16,033 nt of DNA, taken from positions 1-16,033 of the forward strand of contig SFMP01000096.1 of the NCBI GenBank assembly GCA_004554395.1. The letters are read 5' to 3'. Origin of the DNA: Myxococcales bacterium (GTDB taxonomy: Bacteria; Myxococcota_A; Bradymonadia; UBA4248). This document shows positions 16,030 to 16,033 of the stretch, piece after piece. The position numbers and the translations under genes are program-made. A model generated the notes under the pieces. The model searched no databases. It saw only the letters and a program-made list of their open reading frames with translations, and was not told where the DNA came from. Position 1 is the stretch's first letter; each line of letters starts with the position of its first letter.

Positions 16030-16033
16030 TACG

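Overview
The window looks like chromosomal DNA of a Gram-negative bacterium. The best guess is a Myxococcota or Bradymonadota-like lineage (former Deltaproteobacteria). The main reason is the 3746-residue protein: a very long ladder of tetratricopeptide (TPR)-like repeats ending in a protease-like domain is, as I recall, an architecture typical of that group. Base composition is moderate. There are no rRNA, tRNA, CRISPR, phage or insertion-sequence genes in the window, so the assignment rests on protein style and is tentative.

Layout. (1) Positions 1-461, plus strand: the 3' end of an unrecognised gene entering from the left. (2) 475-500: a 12-bp perfect hairpin between convergent genes. (3) 572-2278, minus strand: a 568-residue CoA-disulfide/persulfide reductase with a C-terminal rhodanese domain. 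(4) 2290-2749, minus strand: a frameshifted remnant of a DUF1016/YhcG PD-(D/E)XK nuclease. (5) 2777-2927: a cluster of asymmetric palindromic repeats. (6) 2933-14173, minus strand: the giant TPR-like protein, 70% of the window. (7) 14174-14682: a divergent control region with a candidate promoter and a CTTGTAC/GTACAAG inverted repeat. (8) 14683-15852, plus strand: a family 4 glycosyltransferase. (9) 15880-16033: a second cluster of the same palindromic repeats, running to the right edge.

How the genes relate. No single pathway is visible. The reductase is a stand-alone sulfur/redox enzyme. The giant protein and the glycosyltransferase are divergent neighbours sharing a 509-bp intergenic region, so shared control is possible but not shown. 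The giant protein is probably a cytoplasmic scaffold: it has no signal peptide, an acidic disordered N-terminus, about 40 tryptophan-anchored helical repeat units of 71-72 residues, and a C-terminal domain resembling an M48 peptidase that has lost its HExxH motif.

The most unusual non-coding signal is the repeat family. At least seven hairpins in two clusters 13 kb apart share a fixed outer frame (GCCC-TATT ... AATA-C-GGGC, or GGC-TATG ... CATA-C-GCC), always with one extra C on the 3' arm, around an inner stem whose two arms change together. The compensatory changes argue that the folded structure, not just the sequence, is maintained. A second large-scale signal is a change of GC skew and codon ending along the giant gene.
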